Assembly: GCA_934589145.1 (NCBI GenBank)
Contig: CAKTNW010000002.1
Coordinates: forward strand, 62,001 to 126,000
Direction: 5' to 3'
DNA length: 64,000 nt
Source: an uncultured Oscillospiraceae bacterium
GTDB lineage: Bacteria; Bacillota; Clostridia; Oscillospirales; Oscillospiraceae
Every line of letters begins with the position of its first letter. Position 1 is the stretch's first letter. Positions 32,602 to 39,358 of this stretch are shown here, piece after piece. The position numbers and the translations under genes were made by a program. The notes beneath the pieces are model-generated. The model saw only the letters and a program-made list of their open reading frames with translations. It had not been told where the DNA came from and did no database searches.

Positions 32602-33729
32602 ATGCCAGCAGGAAAAGCAAAAGAAGCGCGTGCATTTGGAAGCCCTTCCCGCTATATCCAAGGGCCCGGTGAGATCAACAATTTGCCTAAGTTTGCGGCA
32701 AATTATGGTAATACCGCGCTTGCAATCGTTGACACTTTTTGTTACAATGATTATAAGAAAAAGTTACCGCTTTTGTTTGAAGCATCGGACATGACCTGCT
32801 ATGTCGTGGAATTTTCCGGTGCGAGCTCCACGGAGACGCTGAACCGTATTGTGGCGTATTGCAAGACACTGCCGGAGATCCCAGATACCTTTATCGGTAT
32901 CGGCGGTGGGCAGGCCTGCGATATAAACAAAGCTGTTGGTGCCACATTCCGTAAGGCATTTATCAGCGTCCCCACCTCTTTGGCAACGGATGCGCCGACT
33001 TCGACGCATACCATTATCAATGATCCCGGCTGTATGCCGTGTCTGATGGTACACTATAAGAATCCCGATTATGTGGTAGTGGATACGGAAATTACGATCG
33101 GTTCCCCAATCAAGATGCTGATCTCCGGAATTGGTGACGCTCTGGCGACCTATATTGAGGCAGAGGCATCCTATGCCAACAACAATGTCTGTAATGCCGG
33201 TGACGGCGCATACAAGCCGACCAGAATGGCCATGGCTCTGGCAAAGTTGTCTTATGATATTTTATTGGAAAAAGGACTGGAGGCGCTGCGTGCCGCAAAA
33301 TGTCATGCACGGACGCCTGCTTATGAGGATGTTGCGGAAGCAACGATCCTCCTGTCAGGCCTTGGCTTTGAATGTACAGGTGTTTCTATCGCGCATGGAT
33401 TGCAGGCGGGTTTTTATGTTCTGCCCAATACGGGACTGCTGCACGGACAGGGTGTAGGTTATTGCGCGCTGATTCAACTGATCCTTCAAAATGATCCGGA
33501 ACGCTTTGCGAGAGTATTTGATTTCTGTCACAGAGTAGGCCTGCCTGTCTGCACAAAGGATATCGGCCTGACAGATGAAAATCGCAGGGAATATGTAGAG
33601 AAGCTGGTGGATGCGGTGTATGGCAAACGTTGGAATGTATGCAACATGCCGTTCTATATTTCCCGAGATATGCTGATCAATGCGATCTACTACCTTGATG
33701 CCTATGCGTCAGAGCATGGCGTGCAATGA
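32602..33729 (+). CDS. Glycerol dehydrogenase-like (GldA family) oxidoreductase
   Basis: NAD-dependent metal dehydrogenase of 375 residues. GIGGGQACDINKAVG is the nucleotide loop, SVPTSLATDAPTS follows, and the Zn ligands are expected at the Asp of GIGDALATYIEAE and the His residues of SIAHGLQ and LLHGQGV. All are present. The family oxidises glycerol and related polyols or reduces dihydroxyacetone and alpha-hydroxy aldehydes. Composition is clearly richer in A+T than the dehydrogenase gene before it. It ends the enzyme part of the catabolic cluster. Confidence 0.9.
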   Translation: MPAGKAKEARAFGSPSRYIQGPGEINNLPKFAANYGNTALAIVDTFCYNDYKKKLPLLFEASDMTCYVVEFSGASSTETLNRIVAYCKTLPEIPDTFIGIGGGQACDINKAVGATFRKAFISVPTSLATDAPTSTHTIINDPGCMPCLMVHYKNPDYVVVDTEITIGSPIKMLISGIGDALATYIEAEASYANNNVCNAGDGAYKPTRMAMALAKLSYDILLEKGLEALRAAKCHARTPAYEDVAEATILLSGLGFECTGVSIAHGLQAGFYVLPNTGLLHGQGVGYCALIQLILQNDPERFARVFDFCHRVGLPVCTKDIGLTDENRREYVEKLVDAVYGKRWNVCNMPFYISRDMLINAIYYLDAYASEHGVQ

Positions 33730-33785
33730 ATCCCAGCAGAGAAACTACTATAAAATGAAGTAATGAGAGGCGTGGCACCGAAACT

Positions 33786-34793
33786 ATGAAGGCAACGATT
33801 AAATCCATAGCAGAATTAGCAAATACATCATCCGCAACAGTCTCTCGCGCATTATCCAACCGTGGATACGTGGGAGCGGAAACACGCCGCCGGATCGAAA
33901 GTGCCGCGCTTGAGCTGGGCTATGATTTCAAAAGGTCGCAATTGGGCCAGGATGAGCAGAATGCCAAAATTGTTCTGGTGGTTTCCTCCAATCTGATCAG
34001 CCAGGTTTATATTGATTATTTCAAGGGACTGACAGCTTATCTTGGCGAAAAGGGGTACTTCTGTTTCCAGGCGTTCAGCAATGCGAACCCCGAAAGGGAG
34101 GTAGAATGTATCCGTTTTGCAGACCAGAATCGCTTTGGCGCTGTTGTTCTGCTGAATGTGGCGGAAACTCCGAAGCTGATTTCCCTGTTGGAGAAGATCA
34201 ACTGTCCGGTAGTGCTGATCAATCGCTATCTGCGGGCTACGGATACGGATGCGGTTTGTGTGGATAATTACCGGGGCGGCTATATGGCAGCCAAATACTT
34301 GATTGATGCGGGACACAACCGTATTGTGTATCTGACGGGAAATGCCAATTCCGTTGTCACCCAAGATCGTCTGTTGGGCTTCCAGGACGCTATGCATGAC
34401 GCCGGACTGAAACTAGACAGCAAAGATATACTGCTTGGCGATTTGACGGAGGCCAGCGGCGAGCGGTTTGGAGAGTATCTGGCACAGAACAAGGAACAGT
34501 ATACTGCCGCGTTTGCATCCAATGATGCAATGGCGGTAGGCCTGTTGAACAGCCTGTGCCGGAACCATGTCGCTGTTCCGGACGATATCAGTATCCTCAG
34601 CTTTGATACGACGCCCATTGTTAAGAACGCGAAGGTGAGATTGACAACGATCGGCTTTGACAGCTATGAAATGGGTCGGGCCGCCGGTGAATTGGTGGTG
34701 CAGAAAATGTGCCAGAAGGAAGGCGTTTCCCGCCGGATCGTTTACCCGGCTGAGATTGACGAAGGCGAAAGCGTAAAGCGGCTGGTAGAATAA
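33786..34793 (+). CDS. LacI-family transcriptional regulator
   Basis: Repressor of 335 residues. N-terminal helix-turn-helix IKSIAELANTSSATVSRAL and hinge region RRRIESAALELGY, then a ligand domain of the periplasmic-binding type (VVSSNLISQVYIDYFKGL, VDNYRGGYMAAKYLIDAGH, AFASNDAMAVGLL, ISILSFDTTP). It is encoded at the end of the catabolic cluster, 56 bases after the GldA-like gene, and is its likely regulator. A CG-centred palindrome upstream of the importer operon (22092-22099) is a candidate operator. The ribosome site is weak. Confidence 0.93.
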   Translation: MKATIKSIAELANTSSATVSRALSNRGYVGAETRRRIESAALELGYDFKRSQLGQDEQNAKIVLVVSSNLISQVYIDYFKGLTAYLGEKGYFCFQAFSNANPEREVECIRFADQNRFGAVVLLNVAETPKLISLLEKINCPVVLINRYLRATDTDAVCVDNYRGGYMAAKYLIDAGHNRIVYLTGNANSVVTQDRLLGFQDAMHDAGLKLDSKDILLGDLTEASGERFGEYLAQNKEQYTAAFASNDAMAVGLLNSLCRNHVAVPDDISILSFDTTPIVKNAKVRLTTIGFDSYEMGRAAGELVVQKMCQKEGVSRRIVYPAEIDEGESVKRLVE

Positions 34794-34815
34794 CAGACCA
34801 AGCGGCGAGAATAAT

Positions 34816-34867
34816 AAGAATATCCGCGGGAAAGAAAAGCTTCCCCGCGGATATTCTTTGTTTTTTT
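34816..34867 (+). terminator. Terminator of the catabolic cluster
   Basis: A 15-bp stem (34816-34830 with 34844-34858) with a 13-base loop, then G and a run of seven T, directly after the LacI-type gene. Confidence 0.9.
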
Positions 34868-34930
34868 CAAAAAGTCGAGATGAGAAGGAGAAGGTGTGCA
34901 TCTTCCACGACAGCATACCATGTGCAGGAA

Positions 34931-35446
34931 TCACCGGCCAAGCCGCATCCCAACACGGTACGCCGCCAGTCCAATGACAACGCCCAGCACCGCGCCCGCC
35001 AGAATGTCACTGGGATAGTGGACGAACAGATAGAGCCGCGAAAAGGCGATGACCGCTGCCAGCGGGATGGCCGCCCAGCCGAACTTCCGGTTCGTTTTTG
35101 TCAGCACCGTGGCGCCGATCACAGAGGACAGCGTATGGCCGGAAGGGAACGAGTAGTCCGTGGGCGAGGCGATCAGCAGCTTCATGCTGTCATCCAGCCA
35201 GCAGGGCCGTGGCCGGGCAATGAGGTTCTTCAGGCACACGTTGCCCACCAGCACGCCCACAGCAAGGCCCGCCAGCAATATCACGCCCTGTCGGCGGTAC
35301 TTCTTGGTGCAGAGCATCACGCCTGCCGCCAGCAGCCAGATAGCGCCGCCGCTGCCCAATAGTGTCAGCTTCGGCATCAGCGCATCCAGCGCCCCGCAGG
35401 ACAGGTTGTCGTGTATCCAGTAAAGGATCGTCTGATCCGGATTCAT
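34931..35446 (-). CDS. PAP2-family membrane phosphatase
   Basis: Membrane phosphatase of 171 residues with five to six helices. The three PAP2 motifs are KNLIARPRP, FPSGHTLSS and SRLYLFVHYPSD, so the catalytic His and Arg are present. Relatives include BcrC-type undecaprenyl diphosphate phosphatases. Its start overlaps the stop of the DUF368 gene (ATGA), so it is co-translated with a likely undecaprenyl-phosphate translocase; a role in recycling the cell-wall lipid carrier is plausible. Confidence 0.93.
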   Translation of the reverse strand: MNPDQTILYWIHDNLSCGALDALMPKLTLLGSGGAIWLLAAGVMLCTKKYRRQGVILLAGLAVGVLVGNVCLKNLIARPRPCWLDDSMKLLIASPTDYSFPSGHTLSSVIGATVLTKTNRKFGWAAIPLAAVIAFSRLYLFVHYPSDILAGAVLGVVIGLAAYRVGMRLGR

Positions 35447-36333
35447 GCCTTCGCCACGCTCCTCTCGGTGGTTCTCCGCAGCAGTTCCAGCCCCACCAGA
35501 AGGCCCACGCCCAGCAGGAAGGCCAGCGGCCGGAAGGAAGCCGCGTCCAGCGGCGGCTGGGGCGTCTGCAAACTGGCGGGCCCCATGGCGATGGCGTACA
35601 ATGAGCCCAGCATCAGCCCCAGGATGAACCAGATCATGGCGGAGCGATGCTTCCGCAGCGCGGCGCGGATGGCCTTGATGGACAGCGCCACCCCGGCGAT
35701 GACGCCGAAGCCCAGCGCCATCAGCCCCGGCACCACATGCAGGTCAAGGTGCAGAAACTGCCGGATGGCCTGGATCACCGGCAGATACACCCCGGCGATC
35801 AGCAGTATGGAGGAGCCGGAGATGCCCGGCAGTACCATGGCGGTGATGGCCACCGCCCCGGACAGGAACAGATATCCCACGCCTACCAGGCCGGGCCGCG
35901 CCATATCCACCGTCAGCAGGCCGGAGCCGGAGCGCAGCATGGTCAGCCCCACCACCAGCGCCATGCCCAGCAGGGCAAAGGGCGCCGCCTGCCAGCGGCA
36001 CAGGGAACCTCTTTCCGCCAGCGCCACAAAGGGGATGGACGCCACCGTCAGCCCCAGAAACAGGCTGCTCATGAAGTAGATATGGGCGGAAAACAGACTG
36101 GCCAGCAGTGCCACGCACAGCCCCATGCCGGCGATCCAGCCGATGCCCAGCTTCAGAAGATAGGCCAGCGCCGTCTTTCGGGCGGCATTGTCCCGGCCGA
36201 ACAGGTCATGGAGGGCGTTGATAAACCGGTCATAGAAGCCCAGGATAAACGCCACCGTGCCGCCGGACACGCCGGGCACGCTGTCCGCCAGCGCCATGCA
36301 GAAGCCGTGAACAGGCGTCAGAAAACGCATCAT
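35443..36333 (-). CDS. DUF368 membrane protein (PopT-type undecaprenyl-phosphate translocase)
   Basis: Integral membrane protein of 296 residues with about nine helices. The N-terminal GFCMALADSVPGVSGGTVAFILGFYDRF is broken here only for length: the key parts are ADSVPGVSGGT and, in the second repeat, VLPGISGSSILL; these paired PGxSG loops define DUF368. Members have been shown to return undecaprenyl phosphate across the membrane. The start at 36333 overlaps the stop of the upstream gene (TGATG). The PAP2 phosphatase downstream could supply the monophosphate. Confidence 0.93.
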   Translation of the reverse strand: MMRFLTPVHGFCMALADSVPGVSGGTVAFILGFYDRFINALHDLFGRDNAARKTALAYLLKLGIGWIAGMGLCVALLASLFSAHIYFMSSLFLGLTVASIPFVALAERGSLCRWQAAPFALLGMALVVGLTMLRSGSGLLTVDMARPGLVGVGYLFLSGAVAITAMVLPGISGSSILLIAGVYLPVIQAIRQFLHLDLHVVPGLMALGFGVIAGVALSIKAIRAALRKHRSAMIWFILGLMLGSLYAIAMGPASLQTPQPPLDAASFRPLAFLLGVGLLVGLELLRRTTERSVAKA

Positions 36334-36779
36334 CACACCGCCGCCTTCTTCCGCTGGGGCGCGTCGCGCACGATGAGGAACGCGGCCACCGCCAGCAGAT
36401 TCCCCACCAGGCCCAGGATCATCCACAGGGACTTGTTCATGCCCGCGTTGACGGCGCTGCGGTACAGCCACGCCGCCGTCAGCAGCCAATAATAGGCCGC
36501 CAGCAGCACCCACAGCAGCCCCAGCACGCCGAAGAATACAAAGTGTCCCGGCGTCAGCGGCGTGATCTGGCTTTTCCAGGCATCCTCGCTGTCGTGGCCG
36601 CCATGCTCGCCGTCGTGGTGATCCTCGCCATAGGTCTGCTCCAGGGCGGCGGCCTCCCTGATCTGCTGGGACAGGCTCAGGGGGATAGCCACGGCGCTGA
36701 GCACCGCCAGCACCACCGCCAGCAGGATCACCAGCTTATAGGCCTTGGCGTAGTTCTTCCGCATTACCATCTCGTGCAT
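36333..36779 (-). CDS. Membrane protein with His/Asp-rich loop, unknown
   Basis: Not recognised. The protein has 148 residues: first helix about 17-37, a polar loop with EDHHDGEHGGHDSED (about 57-71), then helices about 84-106 and 116-136. The loop, probably outside the cell, could bind Zn, Ni or Cu. Start at 36779 with AGGAGG seven bases before; a longer frame begins in the terminator of the two-component operon. It is translationally coupled to DUF368. Confidence 0.75.
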   Translation of the reverse strand: MHEMVMRKNYAKAYKLVILLAVVLAVLSAVAIPLSLSQQIREAAALEQTYGEDHHDGEHGGHDSEDAWKSQITPLTPGHFVFFGVLGLLWVLLAAYYWLLTAAWLYRSAVNAGMNKSLWMILGLVGNLLAVAAFLIVRDAPQRKKAAV

Positions 36780-36805
36780 ACGAATACCTCCTATGAGACA
36801 TAAAA

Positions 36806-36851
36806 AACGGTTTCTTCTATCTTGGATGTTTCCATGATAGAAGAAACCGTT
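36806..36851 (-). terminator. Terminator of the two-component operon
   Basis: A 16-bp stem (36806-36821 with 36836-36851); on the minus strand it is followed by a run of six T. It lies between the response regulator stop and the His-rich protein gene. Confidence 0.88.
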
Positions 36852-36882
36852 AAACACCGTATGAAGAAAAATGAAACAGAGT

Positions 36883-37569
36883 TTAAACTGCCAGTTTATA
36901 CCCCACGCCCCACACGGTCTGCAGCAGCCGGGGCTCGGCGGGATCGTCCTCGACCTTCTCCCGCAGCCGCTTCATGTGTACCGCCACGGTGATGTTGTCC
37001 CCCAGGGATTCCAGCCCCCAGATCATTTCGTACAGATCCTCCCGGCTGAACACCTGGCCCGGATGGCGCATGAGGAACAGCAGCAGCTCGTACTCCTTGT
37101 TTTTCAGGGGCACCGGCACGCCGTTTTTCGTGATCTGGTGGCAGGCGGTGTCCGCCGCCAGCGGCCCGGCGGTCAACAGCGTGGTCTCCGCCGCCGCGGG
37201 CTTCAGCCGCCGGTACTGGGCCAGATGGGCCTTGACCCTGGCCACCAGCACGCTGGGAGAGAAGGGCTTTTCGATGTAGTCGTCGGCGCCGTAGCCCAGG
37301 CCACGGATCTTGTCCACATCCTTGCCCAGGGCCGTGACCATCAGGATGGGGATGTCCTTGGCCTCCCGCACCTTCCGGCAGATGGTAAAGCCGTCCATTC
37401 CCGGCAGCATCAGGTCGAGAAGCAGCAGGTCGAAGGGCTGCGCCAGCGCCGCAGCCAGGCCCGAGGTGCCGTCGGTGCAGACACTGACCTCATAGCCGCT
37501 CAGCTCCAGATAGTCCCGCTCGATGGCGGCGATGTCCGCGTCGTCCTCGATGATCAGTATTTTCGCCAT
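36883..37569 (-). CDS. OmpR/PhoB-family response regulator
   Basis: Regulator of 228 residues. Receiver with IIEDDADIA, phospho-acceptor Asp52 in LLLLDLMLPGMDG, TALG and KPFSPSVL. The winged-helix DNA-binding domain follows (LTAGPLAADTACHQITKN, LLLFLMRHPGQVFSREDLYE, RLREKVEDDPAEPRLLQTV, GVGYKLAV). The start at 37569 has AAGGAGGG five bases before it. Its partner kinase gene is downstream by position but upstream in transcription, ending two bases before. Confidence 0.94.
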   Translation of the reverse strand: MAKILIIEDDADIAAIERDYLELSGYEVSVCTDGTSGLAAALAQPFDLLLLDLMLPGMDGFTICRKVREAKDIPILMVTALGKDVDKIRGLGYGADDYIEKPFSPSVLVARVKAHLAQYRRLKPAAAETTLLTAGPLAADTACHQITKNGVPVPLKNKEYELLLFLMRHPGQVFSREDLYEMIWGLESLGDNITVAVHMKRLREKVEDDPAEPRLLQTVWGVGYKLAV

Positions 37570-37570
37570 G

Positions 37571-38692
37571 TTATCCCTCCTTGTCAATCGATGGTAGCGG
37601 CAGCGTCACGATCACCCGCAGCCCGCCGTTCTCCGCGTTCTCCGCCCGGACGGTGCCGTGCAGCTCGTCACAGGCCTTTTTCACCACCGCAAGGCCGATG
37701 CCGCTGCCGCTTCCGGGCGCTGTCCGGGCGGCGTCGCCCCGGTAGAATACGTCAAACAGGCGGGACAGCTGCTCCGGCGGCACACCCGCGCCGTTGTCGG
37801 TGAAGGCGATGGCCGCCGTATTGCCGGTTCTCTCCGCTGTGATGCGAACGGAAACGTCCTCCCGCCCGCCGTATTTGCGGCTGTTGTCCAGCAGGTTCAC
37901 CGCGATGCGCCGCAGCAGCTCACGGTCGGCCAGCACGGTCATCTCCGGTACGTCCACCGTGACCGCCACGTCCTCCTGCTCGTCGGCCACGGCCTCCAGC
38001 GCGGGACGCAGCGCCAACGGCTCCACATGGACAGGATACTGGCTGACGTCCATGCGGGCGAAGGCAAACAGCCGGTTTACCAGCGTCTCCATGTCCGCCT
38101 CCTTGGCGTAGATGGTCTGCAGATACCGCTGGCGTGTGGCCTCGTCCTGGGCCACGCCCTCCAGCAGGCCCTCTGTGTAGGCGCGGATGGCGGTCAGGGG
38201 GCTTTTCAGGTCATGGGACATGCCGGCGATCAGCTCCTGCTTCTGCTGCTGGGCCGCCTGCTGCTGCTCCAGCGAGGCTTTCAGCCGGGCTGCCATTTCG
38301 TCCACCGCGTCGCAGGCGGCCTTGAATTCGTCCGGCGCACCGTAGGCGATGGGGGTGTCCAGATCGCCGTCCCGGATGCGGGCCACCCCCGCCGTCAGGG
38401 TGTCCAGCGGCTGGGAGATATGGCGGAACAGGTGCCGCGTCAGGTACAGATTGGTCAGCGCCACCGTTCCCAGCAGCAGCACCGCCGCGATGGCGGCAAA
38501 GAGGCTCAGTGTCAGCTTAAAGCCGTGGAGCACGGCCTCGATCTGCTCCGCCGCGTCGTGCAGCGTCATCAGGTTGCCCCGCAGCAGCAACAGCGCTGCG
38601 CCCAGTCCCAGCAGAAGCAATACCGCCGCCGCCAGGATCGGGATCACCAGCATGGCGATATTGGAGCGCGCCAGCCGCTTTTTGATGGTCAT
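37571..38692 (-). CDS. Sensor histidine kinase
   Basis: Membrane kinase of 373 residues. Two helices (about 14-37 and 60-84) with only a short loop of about 20 residues outside, so it probably senses within the membrane or the envelope. HAMP-like region about 85-140, HisKA with AGMSHDLKSPLTAI (His160), N box LDNSRKYGG, G boxes TDNGAGVPPE and GSGIGLAVVKK. The start at 38692 is taken because AGGAGGG touches the first ATG at 38698. First gene of the operon with the OmpR-type regulator. Confidence 0.94.
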   Translation of the reverse strand: MTIKKRLARSNIAMLVIPILAAAVLLLLGLGAALLLLRGNLMTLHDAAEQIEAVLHGFKLTLSLFAAIAAVLLLGTVALTNLYLTRHLFRHISQPLDTLTAGVARIRDGDLDTPIAYGAPDEFKAACDAVDEMAARLKASLEQQQAAQQQKQELIAGMSHDLKSPLTAIRAYTEGLLEGVAQDEATRQRYLQTIYAKEADMETLVNRLFAFARMDVSQYPVHVEPLALRPALEAVADEQEDVAVTVDVPEMTVLADRELLRRIAVNLLDNSRKYGGREDVSVRITAERTGNTAAIAFTDNGAGVPPEQLSRLFDVFYRGDAARTAPGSGSGIGLAVVKKACDELHGTVRAENAENGGLRVIVTLPLPSIDKEG

Positions 38693-38761
38693 GCCCATCC
38701 CTCCTCTGTGTCAGTGGGATCATTATACCACATCCGCCGCGAAAGTGTTAAACGGAGATTA

Positions 38762-38955
38762 AACTGTGAGAAAACATCACCGAAAATCAGGTGACTTTCG
38801 GTGGTGTGGTCTGCTTTGGTCAGGCCCGGCAGCTCGCCATAGATGGCGGCGTTGTCCTGGCCCAGATCCGGAGCGGGGCGGGAGATGTCAGCCTTGGTGC
38901 ACAGCGGGGTATACAGCTTGTCGTTGCCGCAGCAGCCGAAGCCGGAGACAGTGCC
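38762..38955 (-). pseudogene. Remnant of a CaiB/BaiF-type CoA-transferase 3' end
   Basis: On the minus strand a stretch reads GFGCCGNDKLYTPLCTKADI and continues RPAPDLGQDNAAIYGEL, matching the C-terminal pattern of family III CoA-transferases (PAPxLGxHNxEIxxELLG). No start or body is present and the frame runs on into the promoter region of the kinase operon. It lies just beyond the 3' end of the shikimate/ene-reductase operon on the same strand, so it may be a lost member of it. Medium to low confidence. Confidence 0.42.
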
Positions 38956-38979
38956 GTATCTGTGAAATTCCTGCTCCCT

Positions 38980-39242
38980 TAGATGACGAGGCAAATCGCG
39001 CCTTTTATATCCATCCTGTCTTTTATCAAGGTCGACGGCAAAAAGGTATATGAACCGGCAAAAGTATTTAAAGAGGGTGTCAACTGGCCTATCGTTTTGG
39101 CGATCGGCGCGCTTTCTGCCATTGGCGGACTGGTTGTGTCTGATGAGGCCGGCGTAAAGGTCTGGCTCAGCGACTGCCTGTCAAGCCAGTTTACCAACTT
39201 CGGTTTTGTTGGATATCTGATCTTTGCGATTGCCGCAGCGGC
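38980..39242 (+). pseudogene. Fragment of an SLC13/DASS-type anion permease
   Basis: The plus-strand frame from 38983 reads KVDGKKVYEPAKVFKEGVNW then PIVLAIGALSAIGGLVVSD and GVKVWLSDCLSSQF, which resembles the central part of Na+/dicarboxylate-sulfate symporters (VDGKPxxxFKxAxxxINWxxV). Both ends of the normal 400-500 residue protein are missing. It abuts the CoA-transferase remnant tail to tail. The region 38693-39358 holds no intact gene: only these remnants and the hairpin at 39272. Confidence 0.5.
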
Positions 39243-39271
39243 ATACCCTTCCCGCTACCCACCGATACATT

Positions 39272-39309
39272 GCCAAGGAGCGGCACGCTTTCGCGTGCCG
39301 CTCCTTGGC
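39272..39309. repeat. Perfect 17-bp hairpin without T run
   Basis: GCCAAGGAGCGGCACGC (39272-39288) pairs fully with 39293-39309 around a TTTC loop. There is no T run on either strand. It lies 50 bases past the ene reductase stop and may aid termination, or be a repeat left at the junction. Confidence 0.6.
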
Positions 39310-39358
39310 GTATGCAGGATATGGGAGAAAACAGAGATGTCTTGGGATCGGTAAGCGT

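Noticed and set aside
33730-33785. A possible second LacI operator before the lacI gene
   Set aside because: No CG-centred palindrome related to the one at 22092 was found in this gap.
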